A stretch of DNA of 64,000 bases, taken from the NCBI GenBank assembly GCA_021156105.1, contig JAJNBD010000004.1:124001-188000 (forward strand), written 5' to 3'. This document shows positions 1 to 9,531 of the stretch, piece after piece. Made by a program: the position numbers and the translations under genes. The DNA is from Gammaproteobacteria bacterium. GTDB taxonomy: Bacteria > Pseudomonadota > Gammaproteobacteria > CAISUE01. Every line of letters starts with the position of its first letter. Position 1 is the stretch's first letter. The notes beneath the pieces are model-generated. The model had not been told where the DNA came from and did no database searches. It saw nothing but the letters and a program-made list of their open reading frames with translations.

Positions 1-1862
1 ATTATGAAACAGATTTATTTATGCCAATTATTCGCAAAGCGGGAGAATTGGCGGGCATGACGGATTATACTAACCAATCGTTACGTGTAATTGCTGACCA
101 TTTGCGTTCCACGAGCTTTTTAATTGCCGATGGTGTGCGCCCACTAAATGAAGGACGCGGCTATGTTTTGCGCCGTATTATGCGTCGTGCTATGCGTCAT
201 GGCAATAAATTAGGCTTGCCTGATAATTTTTTCCATCAGTTAGTACCAACGCTTGTCGATGTGATGGGGCAAGCGTATCCAGAATTAGTACAACGCCAAG
301 CAGAGATTCAACAAGTGATTAAACTTGAAGAAGAACAATTTGCTCGCACCTTAGCACAAGGTATGAAGCTATTAGAGCAGGCGATTTCTCAAGCAGAGCA
401 GCTTAAAAAAATTATCCCAGGTGAGACAGTCTTTAAACTTTATGATACTTATGGCTTTCCGGTAGATTTAACCGCAGATATTGCGCGTGAGCGTGGCTTG
501 CAGTTAGATGAAGCAGGTTTTGAGCGGGAAATGGAAAGACAGCGAGAAATGTCTAAAGCGGCAAGCAAATTTGGTGAAGCTTATGCGGCTCAACTGACAT
601 TAGCGGAGCATACAGAATTTAAAGGTTACGAGCATATTCAACACGAAGCCAATGTGATTGGCTTGTTTCAGCAAGGCCAAGCCGTTGCTCAGTTAAATGT
701 AGGTGACCAAGGTGCCGTTATTTTAAACCAAACACCTTTTTATGCTGAGTCTGGTGGCCAGGTGGGTGATAAAGGTTTATTGGTTTTTGATGGTGGCTGC
801 TTTAAAGTAGAAAATACTCAAAAAGCAGGTAATGGAATTGCACATTATGGTGTGATGGAATCCGGTTCATTAATTATTGGCAAAAAAGTTCATGCTGAAG
901 TTGATGAAACGCTTCGCCAAGCAACAGCTTTAAATCACTCAGCGACGCACTTACTGCATGCGGCTTTACAGCGTGTATTAGGTAAACACGTTGAGCAGAA
1001 AGGTTCTTTAGTTGCGCCTGAACGTTTGCGCTTTGACTTTACGCATATGCAGCCTGTAACGTTTGATGAACTTCAAACAGTTGAGCGAATGGTGAATGAA
1101 AAAATTCGCGAAAATCATGTGGTGACAACGGAGTTAATGGCGCCTGAAGAAGCAGCAAAAGCGGGTGCTATGGCATTGTTCGGTGAAAAATATGGTGAAG
1201 TGGTACGGGTATTAACGATGGGAGAATTTTCCAAAGAGCTTTGTGGTGGAACCCACGTTAAACGTACTGGTGATATTGGTTTATTTAAAATTGTTGAAGA
1301 AACCAGTATTGCTGCAGGGGTGCGCCGAATTGAAGCCGTTACAGGTGCTGCAGCAGTTCAATATACGCAAGAAACCGAAAAAATGCTACGCGAAGCTGCT
1401 GCACCATTAAAAGCAAATCGACAAAATATTTTAGAAAAATTGCAGCAAAGTTTAGCAACACAAAAGCAATTAGAAAAACAAATTGAACAGCAACAGGCAA
1501 GTATGGCGCAACAAGAAGCGAAAAATTTATTGGCTATGGTAGCTGGAAACCAATTGTTGATTCAGGAATTGGCAAACACAGATGCTAAGCAATTGCGTTT
1601 AATTGCTGAAGCTTTAAAACCACATTTCACCAGTGGCGCTTTTATGCTAGCGAGCATCTGCGATAGTCGAGCAAATTTAGTGGCTTGTGTGTCAGCAGAA
1701 TTGAGCAAAAAGCTTAAAGCGGGCGATTGGGTTAATGCGGCTGCAAAACTGGTTGGCGGTAAAGGCGGTGGTCGCCCAGACTTTGCTCAAGCAGGCGGTC
1801 CAGATACCACTAAACTCTTGGACGCTTTGCAGGAAGCTAGAACTTTTTATGACAAGGCTTAA
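1..1862 (+). CDS. alaS: alanine--tRNA ligase, 3' part (5' end outside window)
   Basis: Charges tRNA-Ala in the cytoplasm. The reading frame is open from the first bases of the window (codon phase at position 3), so the N-terminal catalytic core lies upstream and about 620 residues remain. Visible parts are the end of the aminoacylation domain (MPIIRKAGELAG), the editing domain with its HSATHLLH zinc-site motif, the second metal site CGGTHV, and the C-terminal oligomerisation/C-Ala domain with the glycine-rich GGKGGGRPDFAQAGG. The stop overlaps the start of the next gene by 14 nt. In many gammaproteobacteria csrA follows alaS; here an acetyltransferase does instead. Confidence 0.97.
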   Translation, partial: YETDLFMPIIRKAGELAGMTDYTNQSLRVIADHLRSTSFLIADGVRPLNEGRGYVLRRIMRRAMRHGNKLGLPDNFFHQLVPTLVDVMGQAYPELVQRQAEIQQVIKLEEEQFARTLAQGMKLLEQAISQAEQLKKIIPGETVFKLYDTYGFPVDLTADIARERGLQLDEAGFEREMERQREMSKAASKFGEAYAAQLTLAEHTEFKGYEHIQHEANVIGLFQQGQAVAQLNVGDQGAVILNQTPFYAESGGQVGDKGLLVFDGGCFKVENTQKAGNGIAHYGVMESGSLIIGKKVHAEVDETLRQATALNHSATHLLHAALQRVLGKHVEQKGSLVAPERLRFDFTHMQPVTFDELQTVERMVNEKIRENHVVTTELMAPEEAAKAGAMALFGEKYGEVVRVLTMGEFSKELCGGTHVKRTGDIGLFKIVEETSIAAGVRRIEAVTGAAAVQYTQETEKMLREAAAPLKANRQNILEKLQQSLATQKQLEKQIEQQQASMAQQEAKNLLAMVAGNQLLIQELANTDAKQLRLIAEALKPHFTSGAFMLASICDSRANLVACVSAELSKKLKAGDWVNAAAKLVGGKGGGRPDFAQAGGPDTTKLLDALQEARTFYDKA

Positions 1863-2280
1863 TATTCAAGAAGCAAAAACGCAAGAAGAAATTTTGGCTT
1901 GCCATCCTGTGGTTGTGGAGTTGCGCCCACATCTACAGGAGGTAGAAAAATATTTGCAACAGGTTATTAGGCAACAAACAGAAGGCTATCATTTAATGTT
2001 TATTGCTGAGGGCAAAGAAGTAAAGGCAATTTTAGGTTTTCGTTGCCAAGAATTTTTAGCGCGTGGGAAGAATTTATATATTGATGATGTTGCAACGCAT
2101 AGCACCGCACGAGGCTGTGGATATGCGGGGGCTTTGTTAGATTGGGCGATTGAACACGCCAAACAGCAAAGCTGCGACACCATTCATTTAGATAGCGGTT
2201 ATACGCGCTTAGATGCACATCGCCTCTATTTAAACAAGAAGTTTCAATTAAGCGCTCACCATTTTTCCCGTAAAGTTTAA
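1849..2280 (+). CDS. GNAT-family N-acetyltransferase
   Basis: A 143-residue single-domain GNAT protein that would transfer an acetyl group from acetyl-CoA to an amine; the substrate is unknown. The acetyl-CoA binding signature is seen as ARGCGYAG at residues 87-94, and the family's C-terminal pattern LDSGYTRLDAHRLY follows at about 115-127. I chose the ATG at 1849, which overlaps the end of alaS by 14 nt and has AGGA about 15 nt upstream; an in-frame start further up (1735) would lie deep inside alaS and adds residues unlike a GNAT domain. It is probably translationally coupled to alaS. Confidence 0.85.
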   Translation: MTRLNIQEAKTQEEILACHPVVVELRPHLQEVEKYLQQVIRQQTEGYHLMFIAEGKEVKAILGFRCQEFLARGKNLYIDDVATHSTARGCGYAGALLDWAIEHAKQQSCDTIHLDSGYTRLDAHRLYLNKKFQLSAHHFSRKV

Positions 2281-2436
2281 TGGCTATTATCTTTTACATT
2301 AGACAATATTTAGAACTCTTAACTAATAGTATCTTGCAGCTACGAGAGCTAGCTTTGTTTTATAAGGATTGTTCTCCCACCTGGCCTGCAGTTTGCGTTA
2401 AATAGGGTAAGTGAATATTTTCAAGGCGAGAGGGTT

Positions 2437-3033
2437 TTACCAATGTACTTGAAATTGCAAACCGCCAAATTTTACCGTTGCTTTTGAGTCAGGGTAGATA
2501 GCTGTTACGCCTGCTGGTGTACCAGTAAAAACAAGATCACCATCACATAAAGGGAAAAAACTTTCAATATAAGTGAGAAGTTTATCGGGTCTAGTCATCA
2601 TACGGTTGCCTTGGGATTGTTGGCAGAGTTTGCCGTCCAGTTCAAGGCTAAAGGGGGTATCAAGAAAATCTTGGCAATGAGAGATTGGAATCCAAGGGCC
2701 AATGATTGCGGCATCAGGAAAAACTTTAGCGGTAGTCCAAGGGAGACCATTTTTTTTGAGCTGGGATTGAAGTGTGCGCAAAGTCATTTCTAGCCCAATG
2801 GTGACAGCGGAGATATTTTGATTTTCAATCTTTAAAACAAGTTCACATTCAGGTTGTACTTCAGTAAAACCAGCAGGAAACTTTGCTTGAAGACATTGCC
2901 CCCAGTTTTGAGCTTGCAGCAAAACACTGGGTGGCTTTAAAAATAGCACGGGTTTTTCTGGCACAGCATCGCCAAGCTCTTTTGCATGGTCTAAATAATT
3001 TTTGCCAACACAAACGATTTTATCAATTACCAT
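2437..3033 (-). CDS. fumarylacetoacetate hydrolase (FAH) family protein
   Basis: 198 residues, the length of the small FAHD1/YcgM-like acylpyruvase group. The start KIVCVGKNYLDHAKELG matches the usual N-terminal pattern of this family (K-I-x-C-x-G-x-N-Y-x-x-H), and the metal-binding pair is visible as ECELVLKI near residues 83-90, followed by FPDAAIIGPW where the third acidic ligand is expected. The family hydrolyses C-C bonds in acylpyruvates or decarboxylates oxaloacetate; which applies here cannot be read from the sequence. It is transcribed divergently from the VUT-family gene, with only about 40 nt between the starts. Confidence 0.85.
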   Translation of the reverse strand: MVIDKIVCVGKNYLDHAKELGDAVPEKPVLFLKPPSVLLQAQNWGQCLQAKFPAGFTEVQPECELVLKIENQNISAVTIGLEMTLRTLQSQLKKNGLPWTTAKVFPDAAIIGPWIPISHCQDFLDTPFSLELDGKLCQQSQGNRMMTRPDKLLTYIESFFPLCDGDLVFTGTPAGVTAIYPDSKATVKFGGLQFQVHW

Positions 3034-3077
3034 AAAATGATATTCTACCCTTTAACAAATAAAAGACTTAAGTGATT

Positions 3078-3590
3078 ATGTTTTTTTACCATCGTATCAA
3101 AAAATACCTTTTTCCAGCAACGATTAGCTATATTATTATTGTTATTGTTATTAACGTTGCATTTTCTTATGCACCTTTTTTTCATATCTTTGGCCAAGAA
3201 GTCTCTCCAATGGATGCTTTTGTTGGGGCGATTTATTTGGTGCGAGATTTTGCTCAGCGTGAAATTCGTCACTATGTTTTAATCGCTATGCTAATTGGTT
3301 TAATCTTTAGCTATGTCTTAGCTAAACCTGCTGTGGCAATAGCAAGCGCCGTCGCTTTTATGTCTGGGGAGTTGGTAGATTGGCTAATTTTTACTTTTAC
3401 CAGAAAGCCTTTGAGTCAGCGTTTGCTTTGGTCTGCTGCATTAAGTACACCAATCGATAGCAGCGTATTTTTAATTGTTATGCATCAATTAAATATCGTC
3501 GGTTTTCTTTTAATGTCTATGAGCAAGTGGATTGGCGTATTTGCTTTATGGTATTGGTGGAAACGACAAAATCGATTAAGCAACGTTTGA
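3078..3590 (+). CDS. VUT-family (YhhQ/QueT-like) membrane transporter
   Basis: About 170 residues with five to six hydrophobic helices. The pattern GAIYLVRDFAQREIRHYVL resembles the conserved central segment of VUT-family vitamin/queuosine-precursor uptake proteins such as YhhQ, and the polar TPIDSSVF segment near the C-terminus is also typical. The substrate is inferred only from the family. The start may be ATG 3078 or GTG 3072; neither has a strong ribosome binding site. A hairpin follows at 3601-3640. No queuosine genes are nearby to support the substrate. Confidence 0.7.
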   Translation: MFFYHRIKKYLFPATISYIIIVIVINVAFSYAPFFHIFGQEVSPMDAFVGAIYLVRDFAQREIRHYVLIAMLIGLIFSYVLAKPAVAIASAVAFMSGELVDWLIFTFTRKPLSQRLLWSAALSTPIDSSVFLIVMHQLNIVGFLLMSMSKWIGVFALWYWWKRQNRLSNV

Positions 3591-3600
3591 CTCATATAGC

Positions 3601-3640
3601 TTTGCGCCAGGATAAGCCTATGAGCTTTTCCTGGCGTAAA
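3601..3640. terminator. bidirectional hairpin between convergent genes
   Basis: Arms of 12 nt (3601-3612 and 3629-3640, core CGCCAGGA/TCCTGGCG) pair with one G-T wobble, and the intervening 16 nt contain a further AAGC/GCTT pair. It lies between the convergent VUT-family gene and rluC, where a shared terminator is expected. There is no strong T run. Confidence 0.55.
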
Positions 3641-3645
3641 CCAGG

Positions 3646-4566
3646 CTATTCAAATAAAAAGACTTCTGGTACAGGCACTTCAAACTCAAACTTTTCTTGA
3701 GACTCAGGCCAAACAAAGCTTAAGCGTGTTGCGTGTAAGCATAAACGTTTGATCCCTTGTTTTGCCATGTGTTTATTGAATTCTTTATCGCCATATTTTT
3801 CATCGCCTATGATGGGGTGGCCAGCGTGTAAAGTATGAACACGGATTTGATGAGTGCGGCCAGTATGTAATTCTGCACTCATTAAAGTGGTTTCTTTAAA
3901 GCGCTGTAATACACGAAAAGTCGTTGCTGCTTCTTGACCTTTAGGCGTGACTTTGACCATTCGCTCGCCACTTTGCAAAATATCACGCTCTAAACGTGCG
4001 TCGATATAACGTAATTTGGCTGGCCAATAACCTTTAACTAATGCCGTATAAATTTTCGTAATTTTTCCTTCACGGAATAATTCATGTAATACTCTTAAGG
4101 CAGACATCTTTTTGGCTACTAACATACAGCCAGAAGTCTCGCGGTCTAAACGATGGGCTAGTTCACAATTTTTATAATGGGGTTTGAATAAACGTAACAT
4201 TTCAATTAAGCCAAGCGTAATGCCGCTGCCGCCATGCACAGCAAGCCCGCAAGGTTTGTTGATAACAATGAAATGATCGTTTTCAAAAATAATACTGTCT
4301 TCTAATAGTTTTGTTTGCGAAGGAATTAAACTGGTTATTTTTTCTGCGGAAGCTTCCACACGGATGGGTGGAATGCGAATGCTATCGCCTTCGTGTAAGC
4401 GGTCAGAAACATCGCAGCGTTTTTTATTAATGCGTACTTCGCCTTTGCGAATCACTTTATAAAGATGGCTTTTGGGTACACCTTTTAAGTGGCGTAATAA
4501 AAAATTATCCAGCCTTTGGCCTTCGTGTTCGGCATCGACCGTGAGGTATTGAACTTTGTTATTCAT
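3646..4566 (-). CDS. rluC: 23S rRNA pseudouridine synthase, RluC type
   Basis: 306 residues. An N-terminal S4 RNA-binding domain (about residues 14-75, with QRLDNFLLRHLKGVPKS and KGEVRINKKR) is followed by the RluA-family catalytic domain. The catalytic Asp is D141 in AHRLDRETSG, and the family segments VINKPCGLAVH and TGRTHQIRVH are intact. S4 plus this catalytic core and the length fit RluC, which in E. coli modifies U955, U2504 and U2580 of 23S rRNA. In many relatives rluC sits next to rne; here rne is not adjacent. Confidence 0.92.
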   Translation of the reverse strand: MNNKVQYLTVDAEHEGQRLDNFLLRHLKGVPKSHLYKVIRKGEVRINKKRCDVSDRLHEGDSIRIPPIRVEASAEKITSLIPSQTKLLEDSIIFENDHFIVINKPCGLAVHGGSGITLGLIEMLRLFKPHYKNCELAHRLDRETSGCMLVAKKMSALRVLHELFREGKITKIYTALVKGYWPAKLRYIDARLERDILQSGERMVKVTPKGQEAATTFRVLQRFKETTLMSAELHTGRTHQIRVHTLHAGHPIIGDEKYGDKEFNKHMAKQGIKRLCLHATRLSFVWPESQEKFEFEVPVPEVFLFE

Positions 4567-4665
4567 AGATATTTACAACATGTTTGAAGCTATACAGTAT
4601 ACCATTGCCAGCAGTTAAGCCATAATGCTATATTGAAATTAACCCTTCAAGCTTTAGGTAACCTT

Positions 4666-5178
4666 ATGAAACGGAGATTTTTGCTTGCTTTATCGATGCC
4701 GGTTGCATTGATCTTGATTGTTTTAATCATGGTTTATTGGCCCTCGCAACAACCAACAGCAGATGAAAATTTTATTTTTAGTGAAACAGCAGCAACGCCT
4801 TATTGCGCTTTATTAGGTGGTTATGAAGTTGAGGAAGGAAAAATTGTTTGGCATGATAAAGCGCTGCGGCCAATTAAAATGTGCCAAGAAGCTCCTATGC
4901 CACAATTATATTTATATAATGCAGTGAAAAAGCAAGTCGAGCCACTAGACCTTAAAACGGCGCAAATGTTTCGCATTAACCCAACGCCTATTTCGCCAGG
5001 AGGATTCGCCGTTAGCCAAAATATCAAAGGTGGTAAATTCCCTGGTTTGTGGTTTTTAGCTATGCATTCTTATAATAATTTTTACCTTGCTGGTCATGGT
5101 TATGTTGCGCTTATTCCAGCGATAGCAGAAAAGCACCAGTATGCACAATTTAAATTTTTAGGGTGGATCAAAGCATGA
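4666..5178 (+). CDS. membrane-anchored protein of unknown function
   Basis: 170 residues, not recognised. One N-terminal hydrophobic segment (about residues 4-27, FLLALSMPVALILIVLIMVY) is followed by a polar domain, so a single-span protein facing the periplasm is likely. Two cysteines (in PYCALL and IKMCQE) could form a disulfide there. I chose ATG 4666 (preceded by TTTAGGT) over the upstream TTG at 4633. Its stop overlaps the next start as ATGA at 5175, so it is probably translationally coupled to the multi-span membrane protein downstream; the two may act together. Confidence 0.7.
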   Translation: MKRRFLLALSMPVALILIVLIMVYWPSQQPTADENFIFSETAATPYCALLGGYEVEEGKIVWHDKALRPIKMCQEAPMPQLYLYNAVKKQVEPLDLKTAQMFRINPTPISPGGFAVSQNIKGGKFPGLWFLAMHSYNNFYLAGHGYVALIPAIAEKHQYAQFKFLGWIKA

Positions 5179-6128
5179 AACAGCAACGATCTGAGTTATT
5201 AGCTACTGTGCAGAATGCTTTAAGTACTGGAGAAGTTAGCCGCAAAGATTTAGAAGCGATTCTTGAGTGCCAGCAAGGGCAACAGGTGAAAGCCAGCAGC
5301 TTTACGCAAGTGTTTTATTATTTGGGTGGTGTTATTACCTTGCTAGGTATTTTGCTTTTGGTAGGCAGTTATTGGGGAGTGTTTGTTTCTTCAGAAAGAA
5401 TTTTAATTTCCAGCGGTAGTGCTTTAACCGCGTACTTGGCGGCAATTATTTTAGCTGAAGACGATCGCTTGGCCTCTGTTGCGGCCCCGTTTTTTTTGAT
5501 TTTTGCCTTGCTTTTGCCAGGGGCAATTGCAGTGGCGCTTTTTGAATTAGGGGCGCTTATTAAAAGTTTTAATGCAAGCTATATCTTAAGCCTTTCCTTG
5601 TTTGGATGTATATGGGCTTTTTATTGCTATCGTTTTACCTCTTTGCTAGTGTTCGTTGTATTGTATGCAAGTTTGTATTACTTCTCTTTATTAAAGAGTT
5701 GGGATTCTTTTGCCTCTGTATTTCATGCTATCGAATATTACTTAGTAGCAACTTTATTGCTAGGCATAGTTTATACTTCTTATCTTTATAACTATTGGCG
5801 AGAACAACGCCAAGGGTTTGCTAAAGCCTTAAGCCGTATTGGTATGATCTTGGTTTTATCATCTCTGCTCTCGTTACGCGAACAATATATAGATTGGCAT
5901 GGCTTTTGGGAGTTTGCTGCAATGGCAGGGTTGGCTATCAATTTTTTGTTAGCGGTTAAGCGACAAGATAATTTTTTACGCATAATAGGTTTCATAGCAT
6001 TTATTAATTATATATTTGCATTTACCAAAACTTATTTTTTAGACAGCTTAGGTTGGACGTTAAGTTTAATTATTTCAGGCTTGTTGATTATTGCAGGCGC
6101 ATTCTTATTTTTTCAACGAAGGAAATAG
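5175..6128 (+). CDS. multi-span membrane protein, DUF2157-like
   Basis: 317 residues with a cytoplasmic N-terminal segment of about 45 residues (charged, helical) and then roughly nine to ten hydrophobic helices. The pattern of a short soluble head followed by GGVITLLGILLLVGSYWG resembles DUF2157-type proteins; function unknown. The ATG at 5175 overlaps the stop of the upstream gene by 4 nt, and the next gene begins one base after its stop, so all three form one tight operon. It ends with a charged QRRK tail. Confidence 0.7.
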   Translation: MKQQRSELLATVQNALSTGEVSRKDLEAILECQQGQQVKASSFTQVFYYLGGVITLLGILLLVGSYWGVFVSSERILISSGSALTAYLAAIILAEDDRLASVAAPFFLIFALLLPGAIAVALFELGALIKSFNASYILSLSLFGCIWAFYCYRFTSLLVFVVLYASLYYFSLLKSWDSFASVFHAIEYYLVATLLLGIVYTSYLYNYWREQRQGFAKALSRIGMILVLSSLLSLREQYIDWHGFWEFAAMAGLAINFLLAVKRQDNFLRIIGFIAFINYIFAFTKTYFLDSLGWTLSLIISGLLIIAGAFLFFQRRK

Positions 6129-6129
6129 T

Positions 6130-6465
6130 ATGACAGATCTTTCTCAAAAACATTGCGTGCCTTGCGAAGGCGGCGTACCAAAATTGACAGCTGAAGAAGT
6201 TAAAATGCATTTACAAAAACTTCGAGATTGGCAAGCAAATGCTGAAAATTCTCTGATTAGTAAACGTTATACCTTTAAAGATTATTATCGCACTATGGCA
6301 TTTATCAACGCAGTTGCTTGGATTGCGCATAATGAAAATCATCACCCAGACATTACTTTTGGCTATAACTATTGCGAAGTGAGCTATCATACGCATGCGA
6401 TTGGTGGTCTATCAGAAAATGATTTTATTTGTGCTGCTAAGGTGGATCAGTTGGCTTATTTGTAA
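6130..6465 (+). CDS. phhB: pterin-4a-carbinolamine dehydratase
   Basis: 111 residues, standard for this small enzyme, which dehydrates 4a-hydroxytetrahydrobiopterin during pterin recycling. The active-site region WIAHNENHHPDITFGYN contains the family's clustered histidines, and the C-terminal segment VSYHTHAIGGLSENDF is also characteristic. ATG 6130 is preceded by GAAGGAAA. Phenylalanine hydroxylase (phhA), its usual partner, is not adjacent; the gene instead closes the operon with two membrane proteins, so the pairing may be incidental. Confidence 0.92.
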   Translation: MTDLSQKHCVPCEGGVPKLTAEEVKMHLQKLRDWQANAENSLISKRYTFKDYYRTMAFINAVAWIAHNENHHPDITFGYNYCEVSYHTHAIGGLSENDFICAAKVDQLAYL

Positions 6466-6568
6466 ACTGAGAGAGCATGATCTTGCGGCTGTTAATGTGC
6501 AAAATACGGATTTTCAAGGCTGCCTAAGGTAAAATACCTTTTTAAAATTTATACAAATCAAATTTATT

Positions 6569-7930
6569 ATGACTATTCGCACTCGTTTCGCTCCAAGCCC
6601 TACAGGCTTCCTCCATGTTGGCGGCGCTCGCACTGCCCTTTTCTCTTATTTATTTGCTAAAAAAAATAAAGGTGTATTTATTTTGCGCATTGAAGATACC
6701 GATTTAGAGCGATCAACACCGGAAGCGGTGCAAGCTATTTTAGATGGTATGAATTGGCTTGGGCTTAAAGAAGACGAAGGTCCATTCTATCAGACCAAAC
6801 GCTTTGATCGTTATAAAGCAGTTATTCAAGACTGGTTAGCAAAAGGCACTGCTTATCGTTGTACTTGTAGTAAAGAACGTTTAGAAAAATTACGTGAAGA
6901 GCAAATGGCGAACAAAGAAAAACCACGCTATGATGGTCGTTGCCGAGAATTAAATTTATCTGAAACGTCTGAGCCATTTGTGGTGCGTTTCAAAAACCCT
7001 GCGCAAGGTGAAGTCATTGTTCATGATGCCGTTCATGGTGACGTGATTTTTCAAAATAGTGAATTAGATGACTTAATTATTGCGCGCTCTGATGGCACGC
7101 CAACCTATAATTTTACGGTGGTGGTTGACGATGCTGATATGAAAGTTACACACGTGATTCGCGGTGATGATCATCTTAACAACACGCCAAGACAAATTAA
7201 TATGCTAGAAGCAATGGGAGCCAATATCCCTGTTTATGCGCATGTGCCGATGATTTTAGGTGATGATGGAAAAAAACTTTCTAAGCGTCATGGGGCGGTG
7301 AGCGTGATGCAGTATCGCGATGAAGGTTTTTTACCAGAAGCGTTATTGAATTATTTGGTGCGTCTTGGCTGGTCGCATGGTGATCAAGAAATTTTTTCCA
7401 TGCAAGAAATGATTCAAGAATTTTCTTTAGATCATTTAAGTAAATCAGCGGCTGCTTTTAATACTGAAAAATTATTATGGTTGAATCAACATTATATTAA
7501 AACTTTGCCAGCAGATTATGTTGCAAAAGCATTAGGTTGGCAGTTTGATGCTTTAGGTATTGATACTAGCAAAGGGCCGACACTAACGGATGTTGTCACC
7601 GCGCAAGCAGAACGTTGCAAAACCCTCAAAGAAATGGCAGAAAAAAGTCAAATCTTTTATGAAGAAAATTTTACTCCAGGACCTGTTGCAAACCTTGATG
7701 AAAAAGCTAAAGCTGCCTTAGAAGATCTAAAGGCCCAGCTGATGCAATGTCAGGAATGGACAGTCGAAAAGCTGTATGATATTTTTCATGCGATAATTGA
7801 ATCTCATCAGCTAAAGTTCCCGCAACTTGGCAAGCCTTTGCGAGAAATACTTGTGGCTGGCGCTTCGCCATTGCCAATCAATTGGATTATGAAATTATTA
7901 GGCAAAGAAAAAACCTTGGCTAGACTGTAA
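6569..7930 (+). CDS. gltX: glutamate--tRNA ligase
   Basis: 453 residues, slightly shorter than the E. coli enzyme (471). The class I signature is seen as [14 protein letters not shown] at residues 10-22 and the KMSKS-type loop as KLSKR at 236-240. Part of the zinc knuckle is present (C98, C100, C125), but the expected fourth ligand position reads Glu rather than His. The enzyme supplies Glu-tRNA for translation and possibly for tetrapyrrole synthesis. No second gltX copy is seen in this window, so whether it also charges tRNA-Gln cannot be told. Confidence 0.96.
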   Translation: MTIRTRFAPSPTGFLHVGGARTALFSYLFAKKNKGVFILRIEDTDLERSTPEAVQAILDGMNWLGLKEDEGPFYQTKRFDRYKAVIQDWLAKGTAYRCTCSKERLEKLREEQMANKEKPRYDGRCRELNLSETSEPFVVRFKNPAQGEVIVHDAVHGDVIFQNSELDDLIIARSDGTPTYNFTVVVDDADMKVTHVIRGDDHLNNTPRQINMLEAMGANIPVYAHVPMILGDDGKKLSKRHGAVSVMQYRDEGFLPEALLNYLVRLGWSHGDQEIFSMQEMIQEFSLDHLSKSAAAFNTEKLLWLNQHYIKTLPADYVAKALGWQFDALGIDTSKGPTLTDVVTAQAERCKTLKEMAEKSQIFYEENFTPGPVANLDEKAKAALEDLKAQLMQCQEWTVEKLYDIFHAIIESHQLKFPQLGKPLREILVAGASPLPINWIMKLLGKEKTLARL

Positions 7931-8056
7931 GTTTTTTACCAGGCTGTCGTGTGGACAAACAAAGCGAGTCCTGAATAAAGTAACTGTAGCCGGATACGCT
8001 ATAACTTAGCTAAAGCTCTTTGGCGCTTTAGTTCTTAAGATATAAGGTGGCCTTCC

Positions 8057-8148
8057 TACTAAAAACCTACTAATTACTACTAAATTAGTAGGTTTTTCCT
8101 TTTTATGCTAAACTCCTAATTAACCACTAATGATTACTAAATTAGTAA
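8057..8148 (+). promoter_or_regulatory. TACTAA iteron array and palindromes, candidate operator of the Fic gene
   Basis: The hexamer TACTAA starts at 8057, 8068, 8078 and 8135, the first three spaced 11 and 10 bp, about one helical turn. The 13-mer TACTAAATTAGTA, a palindrome around one central base, occurs twice (8078-8090 and 8135-8147). A perfect 15-bp hairpin (8061-8075 with 8083-8097) ends in T-rich sequence, so part of this could also serve as a gltX terminator. The second palindrome abuts the ribosome binding site of the Fic gene. A repressor operator is the simplest reading; autoregulation is inference. Confidence 0.55.
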
Positions 8149-8162
8149 AAAAGAGTGATGCT

Positions 8163-9518
8163 ATGAAAGTGCCTGCTAAACCTCCAAATATTAAAGATAT
8201 CCCTCTTACTCAACAAATATATACAAGTTTAATAGGTTCTCAGGGGCTTCTTGGTGCAACGACAGAAAAAGGAGAGTATTTACATTGGGATCAATTAAGA
8301 GTCAAACAACCCCGCCCTTTTAATCTCTCTGCCAAGCAATGGTGGGCTGCAACAAAAGTGGCTCGTAAACAAATATACAAGCTTTTACCCTTTGTTGATA
8401 TTCATCATAAACCTTTTTTATTGGCGATACCGTATGAGATAACACAAAAGCTTTATATGCTTGACCGCCCAATTTTGGGTTCTTCACTAGATCAAGCCCT
8501 TATTGAAGAGTCTATGGTTGAAGAAGCGATTAGCTCTAGCCAGCTTGAAGGTGCGGCAACGACGCGCAAAGTTGCAAAAGAAATGATACGAAGTCGACGT
8601 AAACCCAGAAATAGAGATGAGCAGATGATTTTAAATAACTATCATGCAATGCAATATATTAAAGAGATAAAAGATGAGCCTTTAAGCATAGAACTGATTT
8701 TGGCATTGCATAAAATTGTGACAGAAAAAACCTTAGATAATAAAAAAGATGAAGGAAAATTAAGAAGAACAGATGAAATAGAAATTATTGATATTGCAAC
8801 CAATGAAGTATTGCATACCCCGCCGAAAGCAAAAGAGCTTCAGGCGCGGCTGGAAAAACTTTGTGATTTTGCGAATGAGGATGAGATAAAGCTGGCGCCA
8901 CACACAGGGTATGAGTCTTCTAAATTTCATGAAATGTTTATGATTTCTCCACAAAAAACTTTTATTCATCCTATTGTTCGAGGAATCATTTTACATTTTA
9001 TGTTGGCATATGATCATCCTTTTGTAGATGGAAATGGCCGAACCGCGCGTGCTTTATTTTATTGGTATATGGCACGTCAAGGTTACGCATGGTTTGAAAT
9101 AATTTCTATTTCCCAGGTGATCAAGGATGCGGCTACGCAATATGGTAAAGCTTTTCTTTATACAGAGACAGATGAAAATGACATCACGTATTTTATTTTT
9201 CATCAAATAGATGTTATTTTAAAAGCATGGAATAAATTCATACATCATTTTAGCGAACAAACAAAAGAAATTAATGCAATAGAGCAAAAACTTAAGGCTT
9301 ACAAATTAAATCATCGTCAGCTTGCCTTGCTAAGATATGCCATAAGCTACCCACAAGCACATCTTTTAATCGATGAACATAAACAATCTCATCGCATAAG
9401 CTATGAGACGGCGCGAACGGATTTATTGAGTTTAGTAAAACTGGGTTTGTTGAGCAAGAAGGAAGTTGGAAAAGCATTTATTTTTATAGCAACAGAAAAA
9501 TTAGCTAACTTGAAATAA
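8163..9518 (+). CDS. Fic domain protein (probable AMP transferase)
   Basis: 451 residues from ATG 8163 (AAGAG about 9 nt upstream); ATG 8130 is possible but would overlap the operator palindrome. A Fic_N region carries the self-inhibitory helix SSSQLEG at about 124-130, and the full catalytic motif HPFVDGNGRTAR lies at about 285-296 with the catalytic His and both Arg intact. The C-terminal ~80 residues look like a winged-helix DNA-binding domain (SYETARTDLLSLVKLGLL). Such proteins usually transfer AMP from ATP to target proteins; the target is unknown. The DNA-binding tail and flanking palindromes suggest autoregulation. Confidence 0.9.
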   Translation: MKVPAKPPNIKDIPLTQQIYTSLIGSQGLLGATTEKGEYLHWDQLRVKQPRPFNLSAKQWWAATKVARKQIYKLLPFVDIHHKPFLLAIPYEITQKLYMLDRPILGSSLDQALIEESMVEEAISSSQLEGAATTRKVAKEMIRSRRKPRNRDEQMILNNYHAMQYIKEIKDEPLSIELILALHKIVTEKTLDNKKDEGKLRRTDEIEIIDIATNEVLHTPPKAKELQARLEKLCDFANEDEIKLAPHTGYESSKFHEMFMISPQKTFIHPIVRGIILHFMLAYDHPFVDGNGRTARALFYWYMARQGYAWFEIISISQVIKDAATQYGKAFLYTETDENDITYFIFHQIDVILKAWNKFIHHFSEQTKEINAIEQKLKAYKLNHRQLALLRYAISYPQAHLLIDEHKQSHRISYETARTDLLSLVKLGLLSKKEVGKAFIFIATEKLANLK

Positions 9519-9531
9519 GGGATATTATTAA

